Shown here piece by piece: positions 28,379-38,800 of a DNA stretch of 64,000 bases (position 1 is its first letter; every line of letters starts with the position of its first letter). Under the pieces are notes generated by a model, which was not told the origin of the DNA, did not search any database, and saw nothing but the letters and a program-made list of their open reading frames with translations. This DNA is from BJ22 sp021298375 (GTDB lineage Bacteria > Planctomycetota > Planctomycetia > Pirellulales > Pirellulaceae). The translations under genes and the position numbers were made by a program. The stretch spans positions 1-64,000 of the forward strand of contig JBKDOL010000088.1 in assembly GCA_046343015.1 (NCBI GenBank), written 5' to 3'.

Positions 28379-28682
28379 TTGCCAGGATGTTGCCTCACCA
28401 CCGGTTCGATCAGCAGATGTCGAATCAATGTTTTGGGAAGTCTATCGCCTTGCCCAAGGTGAAACAATTGTTTTTTTCTTTGAAGAGACGAAAAAGTAGT
28501 TCGCGGCTGAGATCAAATTGCCAAGACCGCGCAACGGTCGCGCTGAGAAGCAGCCAACGACCGGAGACATCCCTCAGAAGCGCCAGCTGGAAACGGAACA
28601 GCCTGCGGCAAAGGGAGGCCACAACGGCTCCTCCCTTTACCAGCAAGGTTGTCTTCGGCCAGCCCGCAACGCTGAGGCTCGT

Positions 28683-31600
28683 TTAATTCCACTCGGCAAA
28701 CGCCGCGTCGACGGTTGCTAGCGGGTCAGCAGCGAGCGCAGCGACCGGCTCGCGGCCGACTTGCCGATCACTATCGGCTGCTGTCCAGCCTACGTGAGCT
28801 GACCAGGCTGACTCAGGCGTGTTCGCCGAGACCAGGAGCAGGTTGGGCTGCAACTGGATTGCTCGCGGGGCGGAAACGCTCGAATTGGGGCTGGGCTCCG
28901 CCGGAGCGGAATAGCCTGCTGGGCGAAGTCCCGCCAGCGGCTGCAGGGGCGAAAGAAATCCGGCCGAGCCAAAGAGGGCCTCGGGCTCCAGTCGTTCGCC
29001 GCTGCTTCCCGGGGGAGGCGGATCGGCTATCCCTTGCGGATTGGCGTTACCCGCGGCGAGGGCAAATGAACTGGTCAGGGTCGGAGAAGTCAGATTGCGG
29101 GCATTGGCATAACGATAGACCCGGTCCGTGCCACGATCGACAACCCAGATGTCGAATGAACCATTGGAGGGGTCGAGGGTGATTCCGGTAGGAGTACTGT
29201 TGGCAGAGTTGAGGGTCCAGGAGTTAAGTGCCGTGATCCCGCCAGTGCTCGCTACTGAGTAACGAAACACGCGGTCGGTCGTCGAGCTGTTGACGACCCA
29301 GAGGTAACGATTCGAACCATCCGATCCAAACACCAGGTCCGTGGGACTGGTATTGGAGACGTTCAAGGCAAAACTGGTTGCCGTCTGGGTGCCACTCAGA
29401 CGAGTGGCAGCGTTGGCGTAATAGAACACGCGATCGGACTGCGCATCAACGATCCAGATATTAACCCCATCGGTGGCGATGCCCTGCACGCTGGCGCTAT
29501 TAGCCAGCGTCCCTGCCACCCAAGAACCGAGCAAGCCACCGCTGGTGTCATAGACGTAGACGTTTCGGTTGGCATCGACCACCCAGGTTTTATCTCCGGC
29601 TGCCGTCATCGCCACACCGCGCGGAGCAGAGTTACCGGAACTGGTCGCATAATTTTCGACGGCCGAGCCATCGGCGGCGTATTCGAAGGTCCGGTTTTGA
29701 GTCGCGTCATCGACCACATAGAATTTAGTCGGAGGAGCCGTCTCGTTGTCGAGGTTCGTCAGCGCGACATCAGCCGGATTGATCCCGCTGTACAGGGGAT
29801 CGGAAGAAGTGGATGCAGCGACGATTACGTTGTAGGCAATATTGCCGTCAAAGATCGTGTCGTCGACGCCGGTAACGGTTATCGTCTGGACAACGTTCCA
29901 ATTGGCTGGTGTGAATACCACTGCCGAGGAATTGACGTTGCCCTCAGTCGTGTCGGATGAACTCAGTCCAATCGTCACATTTGCGGTCGGCTGGGAGTTA
30001 AGCCTGGCTGTAAAAGTAACCGCACCACCGGCTTCGGTTGTGGTTGTTCCGGAGGGTGCACCGAGAGTGATCCCGGCGGTGTCATCGTCCAGATTGGTCA
30101 AGGCGACATCGCTGGCATCACGACCGCTGTAAGCAGCATCCGCAGAGGTGGCCGCTCCGAGCACAATCGTATAGGCGATGTTGCTGTCATCAGCAAAATC
30201 GTTGACTCCGGTGACCGTGACCGTCTGCGGCACGTTCCAGTTGGCCGAGGTAAAGGTCAAGGCGGAAGTGCTGACCGTGCCCTCCGTGACATCGTTGGAG
30301 CTGACGGGAATGGTGACGTTGCTCGTGGGCTGCGTAGCCAACACCACGTTGAACGTGACCGTTCCTCCCGCTTCGGTCGTTTGCGACCCTGGAGTAGGAT
30401 TACTGACGGAGATTGCCGGGCCTGCTGAAAGGTTGAGGGCCGCGTAGATGTTGAGCCGCCCGCCGGTGACTGTCTTGCCGACAAGCGACGTGGTCGGAGT
30501 TGCACTGCCGAGCAAGGCCTGGCGAATGGCACTGGCCGAAACCGGTCCTGATTGTGCGGAAGCGTAAAGTGCGACGGCTCCTGTCACATGCGGAGTCGCC
30601 ATGGAGGTGCCATTGTAAGAGGCATAGGTATTTGAGGGGACGGTCGACCAGATTCCCGAGCCAGGGGCGCCGATATCAACGCTCGTCGCACCGAAATTGG
30701 AAAAACTTGAAACCCCCCCGGTACTGGTAATCGAAGCGACCGCGATCACACCGTCATAGCTGGCAGGGGTTTGGGTCGACGTGCCAACTGTCGTGTTGTA
30801 ATTCGAAGGGTAGGAGGCTGTCGTGTCATTATTCGAAGCAGAGTTACCGGCGGCGGCGACAAACAGGATATTCTGTTTGGCGTGCCGGATGATCGCATCG
30901 TGCAGGCTCTGCGAGTATCCACCACCTCCCCACGAGTTGTTGCTGGCGACCAGATTGATGCCATGCCGGGTCTTGAGGTCGGTCAAATAGTCAATCGCCC
31001 GGACGGCGTTGGCTGTGGTACCGCCATTGGTCCCGAGGAACTTGGCCGAAATCATCTTGACGTTCCAGTTCACGCCGACCACGCCAGACCCGTTTCCACC
31101 CTCAGCACCAATCGTGCCAGCCACGTGAGTTCCGTGGTCATCGGCTGTTCCGTCGTAAACACTGTTGTCGTTGTTGACGAAGTCCCAGCCATAGATATCG
31201 TCTACATAGCCATTGCCATCGTTGTCGATGCCATCGCCGGCAGTTTCAAAAGGATTGACCCAGGCGTTCGCGTCGAGGTCGGGATGGGTGACCTGATATC
31301 CCTCGTCGACAATGCCCACAACGACACTGGAAGAGCCTGTCAGGTTTGCTGCCCAAGCCTTCTCTGCTTGAATGCCAAACTGATTGGTCGTGCCGGCCGG
31401 CCCGGCAGCAGGCGAGTCATCGCCATACATCCCCCAAAGGCTGCCATTGGTGTAGTACGTGTCGTTACTGACAGCAGCTTTGCGATAAATGTAATTCGGC
31501 TCGGCGTAGGCTACGGCAGGGTTTCGCTCCAGTGCTTCAATCGCCTGCAAGAGATCGACTCCCTTGCCAAGCGAGACTCGCTCCAGCCGACCGAATCCGG

Positions 31601-31844
31601 CCTCCTGCATCACGCGGGACTGAATGACTTCCTTGACCTCTCCACCGATCGCCGCGCGGGCATTGGCCTGCTGGGCAAGCGTCGCCTGAGGGGAGTACTG
31701 CACCAGCAGTTCGCCAGCGACGAACTCACGCGCAAGGATATCGGCGGCCAGTAACCGTCGAGCCTCCAGTTGCTCCCAGTTCAAATTTGAACAACGCCGA
31801 TTCATGCCATGACTGGCCCGTTGTGGGCGACGAGTACGCTGCAT
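28683..31844 (-). CDS. secreted S8 subtilase with Calx-beta and beta-propeller modules (paralogue 3)
   Basis: This encodes 1053 residues from the ATG at 31844; an ATG at 31805 is an alternative. The EQLEARRLLAAD motif lies at about residues 24-35. Asp180 (VGIVDEG), His237 (DDHGTHVAG) and Ser414 (NGTSMATPH) form the triad. After the protease come two Calx-beta modules and then a propeller-like region with NHL-type blades (WVVDANRNVYVYDTSG, IWIVDAQSDRVFYYANA, LWVVNSSTTDRVFRY). This replaces the fibronectin and C-terminal domains of the other two paralogues. The last 100 residues are Pro/Ala-rich and unlike the rest. It is probably the most upstream gene of the tandem trio. Confidence 0.92.
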   Translation of the reverse strand: MQRTRRPQRASHGMNRRCSNLNWEQLEARRLLAADILAREFVAGELLVQYSPQATLAQQANARAAIGGEVKEVIQSRVMQEAGFGRLERVSLGKGVDLLQAIEALERNPAVAYAEPNYIYRKAAVSNDTYYTNGSLWGMYGDDSPAAGPAGTTNQFGIQAEKAWAANLTGSSSVVVGIVDEGYQVTHPDLDANAWVNPFETAGDGIDNDGNGYVDDIYGWDFVNNDNSVYDGTADDHGTHVAGTIGAEGGNGSGVVGVNWNVKMISAKFLGTNGGTTANAVRAIDYLTDLKTRHGINLVASNNSWGGGGYSQSLHDAIIRHAKQNILFVAAAGNSASNNDTTASYPSNYNTTVGTSTQTPASYDGVIAVASITSTGGVSSFSNFGATSVDIGAPGSGIWSTVPSNTYASYNGTSMATPHVTGAVALYASAQSGPVSASAIRQALLGSATPTTSLVGKTVTGGRLNIYAALNLSAGPAISVSNPTPGSQTTEAGGTVTFNVVLATQPTSNVTIPVSSNDVTEGTVSTSALTFTSANWNVPQTVTVTGVNDFADDSNIAYTIVLGAATSADAAYSGRDASDVALTNLDDDTAGITLGAPSGTTTTEAGGAVTFTARLNSQPTANVTIGLSSSDTTEGNVNSSAVVFTPANWNVVQTITVTGVDDTIFDGNIAYNVIVAASTSSDPLYSGINPADVALTNLDNETAPPTKFYVVDDATQNRTFEYAADGSAVENYATSSGNSAPRGVAMTAAGDKTWVVDANRNVYVYDTSGGLLGSWVAGTLANSASVQGIATDGVNIWIVDAQSDRVFYYANAATRLSGTQTATSFALNVSNTSPTDLVFGSDGSNRYLWVVNSSTTDRVFRYSVASTGGITALNSWTLNSANSTPTGITLDPSNGSFDIWVVDRGTDRVYRYANARNLTSPTLTSSFALAAGNANPQGIADPPPPGSSGERLEPEALFGSAGFLSPLQPLAGLRPAGYSAPAEPSPNSSVSAPRAIQLQPNLLLVSANTPESAWSAHVGWTAADSDRQVGREPVAALAADPLATVDAAFAEWN

Positions 31845-32273
31845 CTGATGCACCCCAAGACGAGAGAAGAAGAGCGGAACAGAAAGGGTCGCGGAGAAGA
31901 GCACGTCTCTCGTGGCTTCCCGGACCAACCAGAAATCTATCCCGGGAAATCCTGCGCAGCAATTACAGTTTCCGTAACCGGCAAGGCCAGCCCAAACCGC
32001 AATCTCCGCCACGCAAGTTGCGCGCCAAGCGCCAGCTACTGGAGAAATCGTCCTGACTGTTGGACAAAAGCAGGTTTACTCGAGGGTCAAGCAAAGCGAC
32101 CCGCCCCCAAACTCGTCTCATTTCGTGACAAAGCGACCTGCGACCCAACCTGACACCAGCAGAGAAAATTGCCAACTCGGCGAAATCGGAGCCCTAGCTC
32201 CTCGGCGAAGTGCCACGACTTGAAACGCAGCGAGGTGTTCCGGGAACCGCGGTAACTGCTCGTCTGCAGCCCG
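31845..32273. other. intergenic region upstream of S8 paralogue 3
   Basis: This 429-bp stretch contains no supported gene. It should carry the promoter of the S8 gene, but no convincing -35/-10 pair was recognised. Confidence 0.4.
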
Positions 32274-32732
32274 CTACTGCTGCCAGGCTTGCACAATTTC
32301 AAACCGGTTGATGAGTTCCAGCGTGACCGGATGAAGTTGCTCGCCCCCGGGCGCCCTGCCGCTGCACAGTTCGGCGGAGTTCAGCCACAAGCAACGCGGC
32401 TCGGCGTCCAGTCGCTGCAGGACGGCTGTCCGATAGACGTCGACCGGATAGAAGGCGACTGCTACATGTTGAGGTTGACAGGTACCGGGCAGGACTGCTT
32501 CGAACTCCAGGTTGAGCGTGGCCATTGTCGAGACGAGAAAGTCGCTGTCGCGATTCAGGCCCAATTGCCAAGTGACCTCCCGGGTCGCCGTTTCCCGAAA
32601 GGACTCGCGCTCCAGACGGGGGCCGTGGACGAGATCGATGCCGCCGCCGGAGGTCCTGAGCACCAACCAGCGGATAGAATCGTCTTCGACCTTGCGGACG
32701 AGAGCATAACCGTGAAACCAGCGGGGCAACAT
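32274..32732 (-). CDS. Nudix-like protein with a degenerate Nudix box
   Basis: This encodes 152 residues from the ATG at 32732. The segment GPRLERESFRETATREVTW followed by QLGL at about residues 38-60 follows the spacing of the Nudix box (G-x5-E-x7-R-E-V-x-E-E-x-G). In this protein the two metal-binding glutamates after REV are replaced by Trp-Gln. The surrounding strands (WLVLRTSGGG, VAVAFYPVDVYR) fit the fold. Pyrophosphohydrolase activity is therefore doubtful and a binding role is possible. The 5' side has only a weak ribosome binding site. The call is moderate because the match is short. Confidence 0.6.
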   Translation of the reverse strand: MLPRWFHGYALVRKVEDDSIRWLVLRTSGGGIDLVHGPRLERESFRETATREVTWQLGLNRDSDFLVSTMATLNLEFEAVLPGTCQPQHVAVAFYPVDVYRTAVLQRLDAEPRCLWLNSAELCSGRAPGGEQLHPVTLELINRFEIVQAWQQ

Positions 32733-33044
32733 CAGCAGTCTCGCAGTAAAAGAAGTCGTGGGTCCAGGCTCGGCCAGAGGCTGACCGCGAGGGGAATCGT
32801 CGATTAACTGTCAGACTGCCAGTCGCGGGAGAACAAGTGGAAGGCCTGGATGCCAGCGGCCATTGCGGCAACAAATAAAAAACTCTCACTAGGCCACAGG
32901 TCCCGCTGGAGAGAAACGGCTGAACCGTCTCCACAGCGCCCCATGCCTTCGTGAGAGTCTTGGGCCTGGCGAACGTTGAAAATCACTCCAGCCCAACTGC
33001 TTGGACTGTCCACCAGAAAAGGTCCTGCGACCGTTCGTCGAAAA
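32733..33044. other. stretch without a supported gene
   Basis: This 312-bp region lies between the Nudix-like gene and the end of the aquaporin gene. Overlapping frames lack domains, and I see no clear terminator. Confidence 0.4.
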
Positions 33045-33758
33045 CTAGTTGTCCGATTCGAACAGGGTCTTGTAAGTGAAACCGGCAGCACAGGCTCCCA
33101 GAATCGGCGCTACCCAGAAGAGCCACAACTGGCTCAGCGCCCAACCACCGACGAAGAACGCGGGACCGGTTGAGCGGGCGGGATTGACCGAAAGGTTGGT
33201 GACTGGAATTCCAATCAGGTGAATCAGGGTCAAACCGAGTCCGATGGCGATCGGCGCGAATCCAGCGGGAGCGCGGCGGTCCGTGGCTCCATGGATGATC
33301 AACAGGAACATGAACGTCAGCACAAACTCGGCGACAAAGCCAGCCAGCATCGAATACTTGGCCGGCGAATGCTCGGCGTAGCCATTACTGGCGAATCCAC
33401 CTGCCACACTGAAGCCTTCCCGCCCCGAGGCGATCAGGTAAAGTACTCCCGCCCCGGCAAGACCGCCCAGAACCTGGGCGATGATGTAAGGAATGGCGTC
33501 GGCGGAGCAATGCCGGCCGCTGGTGCAAAGTCCCAGAGTCACTGCCGGATTGAGATGACACCCGGAAATATGACCAATCGCATAAGCCATGGTCAGCACC
33601 GTCAGGCCAAAGGCAAAGGCGACGCCCAACCAGCCGATTCCCCCGAGCAGCTTGTCACCATCCATTACAGCGGCAGCCAGCACGGCACTGCCGCAACCAC
33701 CAAAGACCAACCAGAATGTTCCAAAAAATTCTGCCGCACACCGCTTTCCGAGATCCAT
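33045..33758 (-). CDS. aqpZ: aquaporin Z-like water channel
   Basis: This encodes 237 residues from the ATG at 33758, with a perfect AGGAGGT site seven bases upstream. It has six membrane helices and two NPA loops: GCHLNPAVT and SVNPARS. The selectivity residues before the second loop (His in LIHLIGIPVTNLS, Thr, and Arg of NPARS) match AqpZ rather than a glycerol channel. It should allow rapid water flow through the inner membrane during osmotic change. It is a stand-alone gene; no partner is obvious. Confidence 0.94.
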   Translation of the reverse strand: MDLGKRCAAEFFGTFWLVFGGCGSAVLAAAVMDGDKLLGGIGWLGVAFAFGLTVLTMAYAIGHISGCHLNPAVTLGLCTSGRHCSADAIPYIIAQVLGGLAGAGVLYLIASGREGFSVAGGFASNGYAEHSPAKYSMLAGFVAEFVLTFMFLLIIHGATDRRAPAGFAPIAIGLGLTLIHLIGIPVTNLSVNPARSTGPAFFVGGWALSQLWLFWVAPILGACAAGFTYKTLFESDN

Positions 33759-33765
33759 GACCTTT

Positions 33766-33772
33766 ACCTCCT
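33766..33772 (-). promoter_or_regulatory. strong ribosome binding site of the aquaporin gene
   Basis: AGGAGGT read on the minus strand, seven bases from the ATG at 33758, fixes the start against the in-frame upstream extension. Confidence 0.9.
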
Positions 33773-34048
33773 TGGAGACGAAGAAATATGACTCACCACT
33801 CCGGGATTCGCGGTTGCCGAGCACGGAGGACCACCGCGATGTATCCCCAGGTTTCGATTCAGTTCCGCTGAAGCCCCAAATCCTAACAATGCGAAAGCCT
33901 CGGGTGTAGCCGATATTGTCCGATCGCCCACAGCCGGTTGCCGGTTTGAGAGGAACTACTCAGCAGTAACGAGCGCGCTGAAACACCGGAGAGGCGACCG
34001 TCCAAGTCAGCCCGACCGGAGGCAATCCGCTGCGTTGCCGCGGGCGAA

Positions 34049-34084
34049 TAAAAAAGGCGCGGCAGGCAGAGCCCGTCGCGCCTT
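34049..34084 (-). terminator. Rho-independent terminator of the DUF937 gene
   Basis: On the minus strand AAGGCGCG pairs with CGCGCCTT across a 15-base loop and is followed by a run of T. It lies about 53 bp after the stop of the DUF937 gene. Confidence 0.85.
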
Positions 34085-34136
34085 GTGGAAAATCGATTTC
34101 GCGAGTCCAGGACCGCGCTCAGCCGAGAACCAGTCC

Positions 34137-35315
34137 TTACTTGAGAACCAAGCCCGAGAGCTTGTCCTTGAGCGAGTTCAAAACAGATACGACTTTCTCG
34201 CCCATCCCGGGCATTCCGAGAATCCCGTCGATAACCGGGGCGAGCTTGTCGAGTTGGCCTTTGACCATCGTCGAAACGGCCGACTTGGCAACGTCCGGCA
34301 TGCCGCCGAGGGTCTTGACCATACCGTCCAGTCCCGTGATGGCGGATTCCAGGTCAGGCAGCGCTGCTTCAGCCGAAGCGGCGTCCTTGATGCCTTGAAG
34401 CTTGGGACCGACGGAGTCAAACATTCCGCTGAAGCCCTTCTGCAGGTCGCTGAAACCAGGCACCGAAATTTCGCCGATCATGTCTTTCGCGGCTGCGGTC
34501 GCTCCGGCGACAGCCTTTTCGCCAGCCGTGACGACTTCCTTCGCGGCTTCGGTCGCTCCGGCGACTACCTTTTCACCCGCCTTCACAGCGCCCTTCGCAG
34601 CGCCCTTGGCGGCATCTTCGACTTTCTTCGCGCCGTTATTCATGAACCAGATAATGCCGCCGATGATTGCGGCCAAAGCCAGCAATGGCAACAACAGCTT
34701 GCCCAAGCCTCCGCTGGCTTCTTGAGCAGCCTTGCCGGCTGTACGCCCAGCTTGGTTGACTGCTTGGCTGGCCATTTTGCCAACATCACCCAGCGACTCG
34801 AGCCCTGGCAGACTGGCCAGCGACAAACCTGCGGGAATAGCCGAAGCGATATTCCCCTTTTGTTCCGAGAACAGGCGGCTGATTCCCGAGCCGTCGATCT
34901 TCTGGCCTTTGAAAGCGCTGCCGATTGAGCTGAGCACCAGCGGAGCAATCAGCCCCAAGGCCTTGGTGATGAGCGAGGAATCGAGCTTGACGAACTTGGC
35001 CAACAACGGCAGCAGGCTGGTCAGCATGTTATTGCCGAGGAGGCCGCTGAGGAGGTCGCCACCCTTCTTTGCATCGGCGCCGCCGAGCATCTTTCCGAGG
35101 TTACCGAGCATTCCGGGGTCGATCCCGCCAATGGCCTGAGCCAGCTTATCGGCACCATCCTTCTTGGAGGCAACCGAACCGAGACCCGCGAGAATTGCCG
35201 GCAGGCTTGCTTTCAACAAGTTGCCGGTATCGGCCTCGCTGGTTCCCAACATGCCACCCAATTGCTTGGTGACTTCACCCGCCATTTGATTCTTTAACAA
35301 GTCGACTAGATTCAT
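34137..35315 (-). CDS. DUF937 protein with central membrane helix
   Basis: This encodes 392 residues with GAGGAG four bases before the ATG at 35315. The N-terminal 160 residues are the DUF937 type, built of repeated MNLVDLLKNQ, GNLLKASLPAILAGL and LLPLLAKFVK-like helices. A membrane helix follows at about residues 203-223 (LLLPLLALAAIIGGIIWFM). After it comes an Ala/Lys-rich stretch (KGAAKGAVKAGEKVVAGA and two similar turns) that looks like an amphipathic repeat, then a helical C-terminal domain. In other bacteria DUF937 is often joined to OmpA-like or BON modules in the envelope. Its function is unknown here. The gene ends at a clear terminator. Confidence 0.85.
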   Translation of the reverse strand: MNLVDLLKNQMAGEVTKQLGGMLGTSEADTGNLLKASLPAILAGLGSVASKKDGADKLAQAIGGIDPGMLGNLGKMLGGADAKKGGDLLSGLLGNNMLTSLLPLLAKFVKLDSSLITKALGLIAPLVLSSIGSAFKGQKIDGSGISRLFSEQKGNIASAIPAGLSLASLPGLESLGDVGKMASQAVNQAGRTAGKAAQEASGGLGKLLLPLLALAAIIGGIIWFMNNGAKKVEDAAKGAAKGAVKAGEKVVAGATEAAKEVVTAGEKAVAGATAAAKDMIGEISVPGFSDLQKGFSGMFDSVGPKLQGIKDAASAEAALPDLESAITGLDGMVKTLGGMPDVAKSAVSTMVKGQLDKLAPVIDGILGMPGMGEKVVSVLNSLKDKLSGLVLK

Positions 35316-35853
35316 TTGCTCCTCACTTTACTTAAGCTCAAAAATCAAACGCTCAACCCTACAGGGAGGCGTCTGGGTAGGATCCACCCGCGCGAAGGCA
35401 AATATTCTATCGCTGGCGGGCGGGGTGCGGAGGCCCCAAATCTCATTTTCGAGAATAACTCGTAGAAGTACCCTACGGCGAGGCCCGGCCGGAAGCTCGT
35501 CTCGGCCCTTGGCCCACGCGCATTCTACGGGCCACTTTGGCTTTCGCTGGCCGCTGGTAGAGACGAGGTTACCCCCGGCCCCATGCTCTGCGCCGGGCTC
35601 CCAAAAACCGAGAAAATCCCGAAAAACCCTCCGCAGACCGTTGGCTTCGACCAAACGGCGGAACGAGAATGAAGAATTTGGCGTCTGTTTGCGGTGGTCC
35701 TGTGGCCCCAGCTCGCGCTGCCCTCCCGGCTGTTCTCCCAGCCTGAGCAATCCACCGCGAAGCGCGAGCTGCTGGCCAATTGCCTTTTGGTGCCAACCAT
35801 TGCCCTGAGAGCGGACTGAACCTGTCTTTCCTGCCTTGATTCGAGTAAGCAAC
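35316..35853. other. divergent intergenic region
   Basis: This 538-bp region separates the DUF937 gene from the large membrane protein gene on the other strand and should contain both promoters. The open frames here have no domain or signal features. No box was recognised with confidence. Confidence 0.45.
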
Positions 35854-38800
35854 ATGAGCGGCCAGCGTCATCTTTCAGCAGGCATCTTCCCCTTCGCTTT
35901 CTGCCTGGTCACTTTGCTGACGAGTCTTGGCTGGGCCCAATTTCCCGAGCCCGCAATCCCCGAGCCGCTGCGTCCGTGGAAAGACTGGGTGCTCTGGGAT
36001 TCCCCGCAGTTAACCAGCCCGCTGCTGTACGATTCCGCCGAGCAGCGGATTCTCATCTGGCCCTCGACCCTAGAACTGAACCTCAACTCAACAGGGGGTG
36101 CGTGGAAACTCCAGGTCCAGGCCTTCAGTCCCACCTGGCTTTCACTGCCAGGCAGCGAAGAGTGCTGGCCGCAAGCAGTTCAGCTCGACAATCAAATCGT
36201 CCCGGTCGTCTCGCGTAACGGTATTCCCTCGATCTTTCTCGCAACCGGTTTGCATGCCGTGGCGGGAAGTTTTGCCTGGCGAGAGCAACCTGAGAAAATC
36301 GCCATTCCTTCTGAGATTGGCATCCTCGCGTTGACGCTCGATGGTCAAAGCATTCCGCTTCCCAATCGGGACACCAGCGGTTGGCTTTGGCTCCGCAGGT
36401 CTCAAGCTTCAGCGGAAGAGAAAGATCAACTCTCGCTGCAAGTTTACCGGGTCCTCGAAGATGGGCTGCCGATGTGGCTGCGCACCGAACTGGAAGTCAG
36501 CGTTTCGGGCAAGAGTCGCGAAGAGGATTTGGGTTTTGTGCTTCCCGCCAACTGGCAGCTCTCATTCGTCAACAGTCCGATCCCCGTCGCGCTCGATGAG
36601 GCAGGCAGAATCAAGGCGCAGGTTCGGGCGGGGAACTGGAAAATCCGGATTGATGCGTTCCGCAATGAAGACTTGCGGCAGCTCGAGTACGCTGCGGCCA
36701 CACCTCCAGCGGTGGCGATGGAACTCGTCGCGCTCCGCGCCCGGCCGGAACTCCGAGCGATCGAACTGCAAAATGCGACGCCAATCGACGTCAGTCTCAC
36801 CACTTTTCCCGAGGATTGGCGAAATCTTCCCGTGTTCCAGTGGGACACAACGGCTCCGCTTCCGTGGACGGTGAAGTCGAGCGGAGCGGGAGAACTCCGT
36901 CCGAACCGTTTCCAAATCACGCGACAACTCTGGCTGGATGACGATGGACGCGGACTGACCTATCAGGATTCGATCTCGGGTGAGTCGCGGCAAATCTCTC
37001 GGCTGGACGTGGCGCCGAGCCATGAACTGGCCGTGATGCGGATCGATGGCACCCGCCAACTGATCACCAGAAATCCGGAAACTGCCGCTGAGGGGGTTGA
37101 ACTGCGCACGCGCTACGCATCCATCGAAGCGATTGGACGGGCCACGCAGCCCTCGCAACTGGCCGCAACAGGCTGGCAGGCCAACGCGGATAGCCTGCTG
37201 GTGTCATTCTGGTTGCCACCGGGCTGGCGGATGCTCGCCCTGTTCGGCGCTGACCGAGTCGAAGGCGACTGGCTGACTGCCTGGACGCTGCTCGATCTCT
37301 TTCTGCTGCTAATCTTCTCGCTGGCGATTTTCCGGATGTGGGGATTAACGGCGGGAGTGATCGCCTTTCTCGCTTTCGGCTTGGCCTACCACGAAGCCGG
37401 AGCTCCTCGCTTCACTTGGCTGTTCTTGCTGATCCCCGTCGCCATTCTCCAGGTCGTTCGCCCCGGAAGGCTGCACAAGTGGCTCTCGGCGTGGCGCTAT
37501 CTGGCCCTGGTGCTGCTGTTGCTTTTTTTGACTCCCTTCCTCGCCCGCGAGATCCAGTCGGCTCTCTATCCGCAACTTGAACCGGCGGGGATCCAATATC
37601 GTGAGCGGAACCTGATTGAATTATTCGAAGGCGCACTGCCTCGCTCGCGGAGTGTCGCGCGCGAATACACCGATGCCGCGCCCGGATACCTGCCGCCTGT
37701 GAGCGGTAACTCACTCGACAACCGGCCCCAGTCGATGGAGTCCGGCAGACTTGACTCAGGAAAAGCGGCAAAGAGCCAAGGTCAGCAGGCTCAAAGCTCT
37801 AACATGTTCTTCGATCCCGGCACCAGTATTCAGACTGGCATTGCCAAGCCCGAATGGGAGGGCAACCTTGTGGAATGTTTCTGGGACGGACCGGTGAACA
37901 GCGAACAAACGATTCGTCCGATTCTGCTGACGGCCACGCAGCATCGTTTGCTGACGGTCGGCAGGATCGTCCTGCTCTGCCTGCTGCTGGGACTCTTCCT
38001 CCGCCCGCAGGCCGGAAAGAAGCGCTCCCGCCCCGCACCGGCACCCGCGGCCGGTTTGGTCCTGCTCTGCAGCCTGTTGATCGGCGCGGCGCCAGTCGCC
38101 GCCCAGGACCTGCCCGACAGAGACCTGCTCAACTCGCTGCGCGAGCGGCTGCTGAAACCATCCGATGCCTTTCCGCAGGCGGCCGAGATTCCAATGCTGC
38201 GAGCAACGATTCGCGACGGGAAGCTGCTGCTCGAGGGCCAAATCCACGCAGCTGCAGAGTGTGCCGTACCGCTGCCGGGACAGTTCCCCTCCTGGTCGCC
38301 GCTTTCCGTGCGGCTCGGCGACTCAGCCGGCATCGTCTGCCGGCGCGATGACGGCTACCTCTGGCTGTGGGTGCCAGAGGGTGTGCATCCTTTTCGAGTC
38401 GAAGGACTCCTTCCCGATGCAGCCGAATGGGTCTGGTCATTCCAGTTAACGCCGCGGCAACTGGAACTCGACGCCTCCGACTGGAATGTGACCGGCCTGC
38501 GGCCTGATGGCCGCCCGGAGAACCAGCTCTTTTTCTCCCGGAAGGAGCGCGCGGCCGAGGGCGATTCGCGCTACGACCAGAGAAACTTCCGGGCGATCGT
38601 GCAGGTCGATCGGATGCTGGAGATCGGATTGGTCTGGAAAGTCCACAACACGGTCCGGCGGCTTTCGTCGCCCGGCCGGGCGATTACGGTTCAAGTCCCA
38701 CTGCTCGCCGGCGAGCGTGTGCTCTCGGGCAATGTCACCCCCGAAGATGGAATGATTGAAGTCAATCTCAGCGCCGAAGCGGGGGAATTCAGCTGGGAGA

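Larger units (their letters stand above)
28097..28682. other. intergenic region between S8 paralogues 2 and 3
   Basis: Open frames here, including one spelling FRCEL-type pentapeptide repeats, look spurious because they simply translate the 15-bp array at 28276-28350. I see no supported gene in this 586-bp stretch. Confidence 0.5.

Noticed and set aside
28032..28379. minus-strand frame with repeated FRCEL-like pentapeptides
   Set aside because: It only translates the 15-bp tandem array and overlaps the start of S8 paralogue 2 in another frame.
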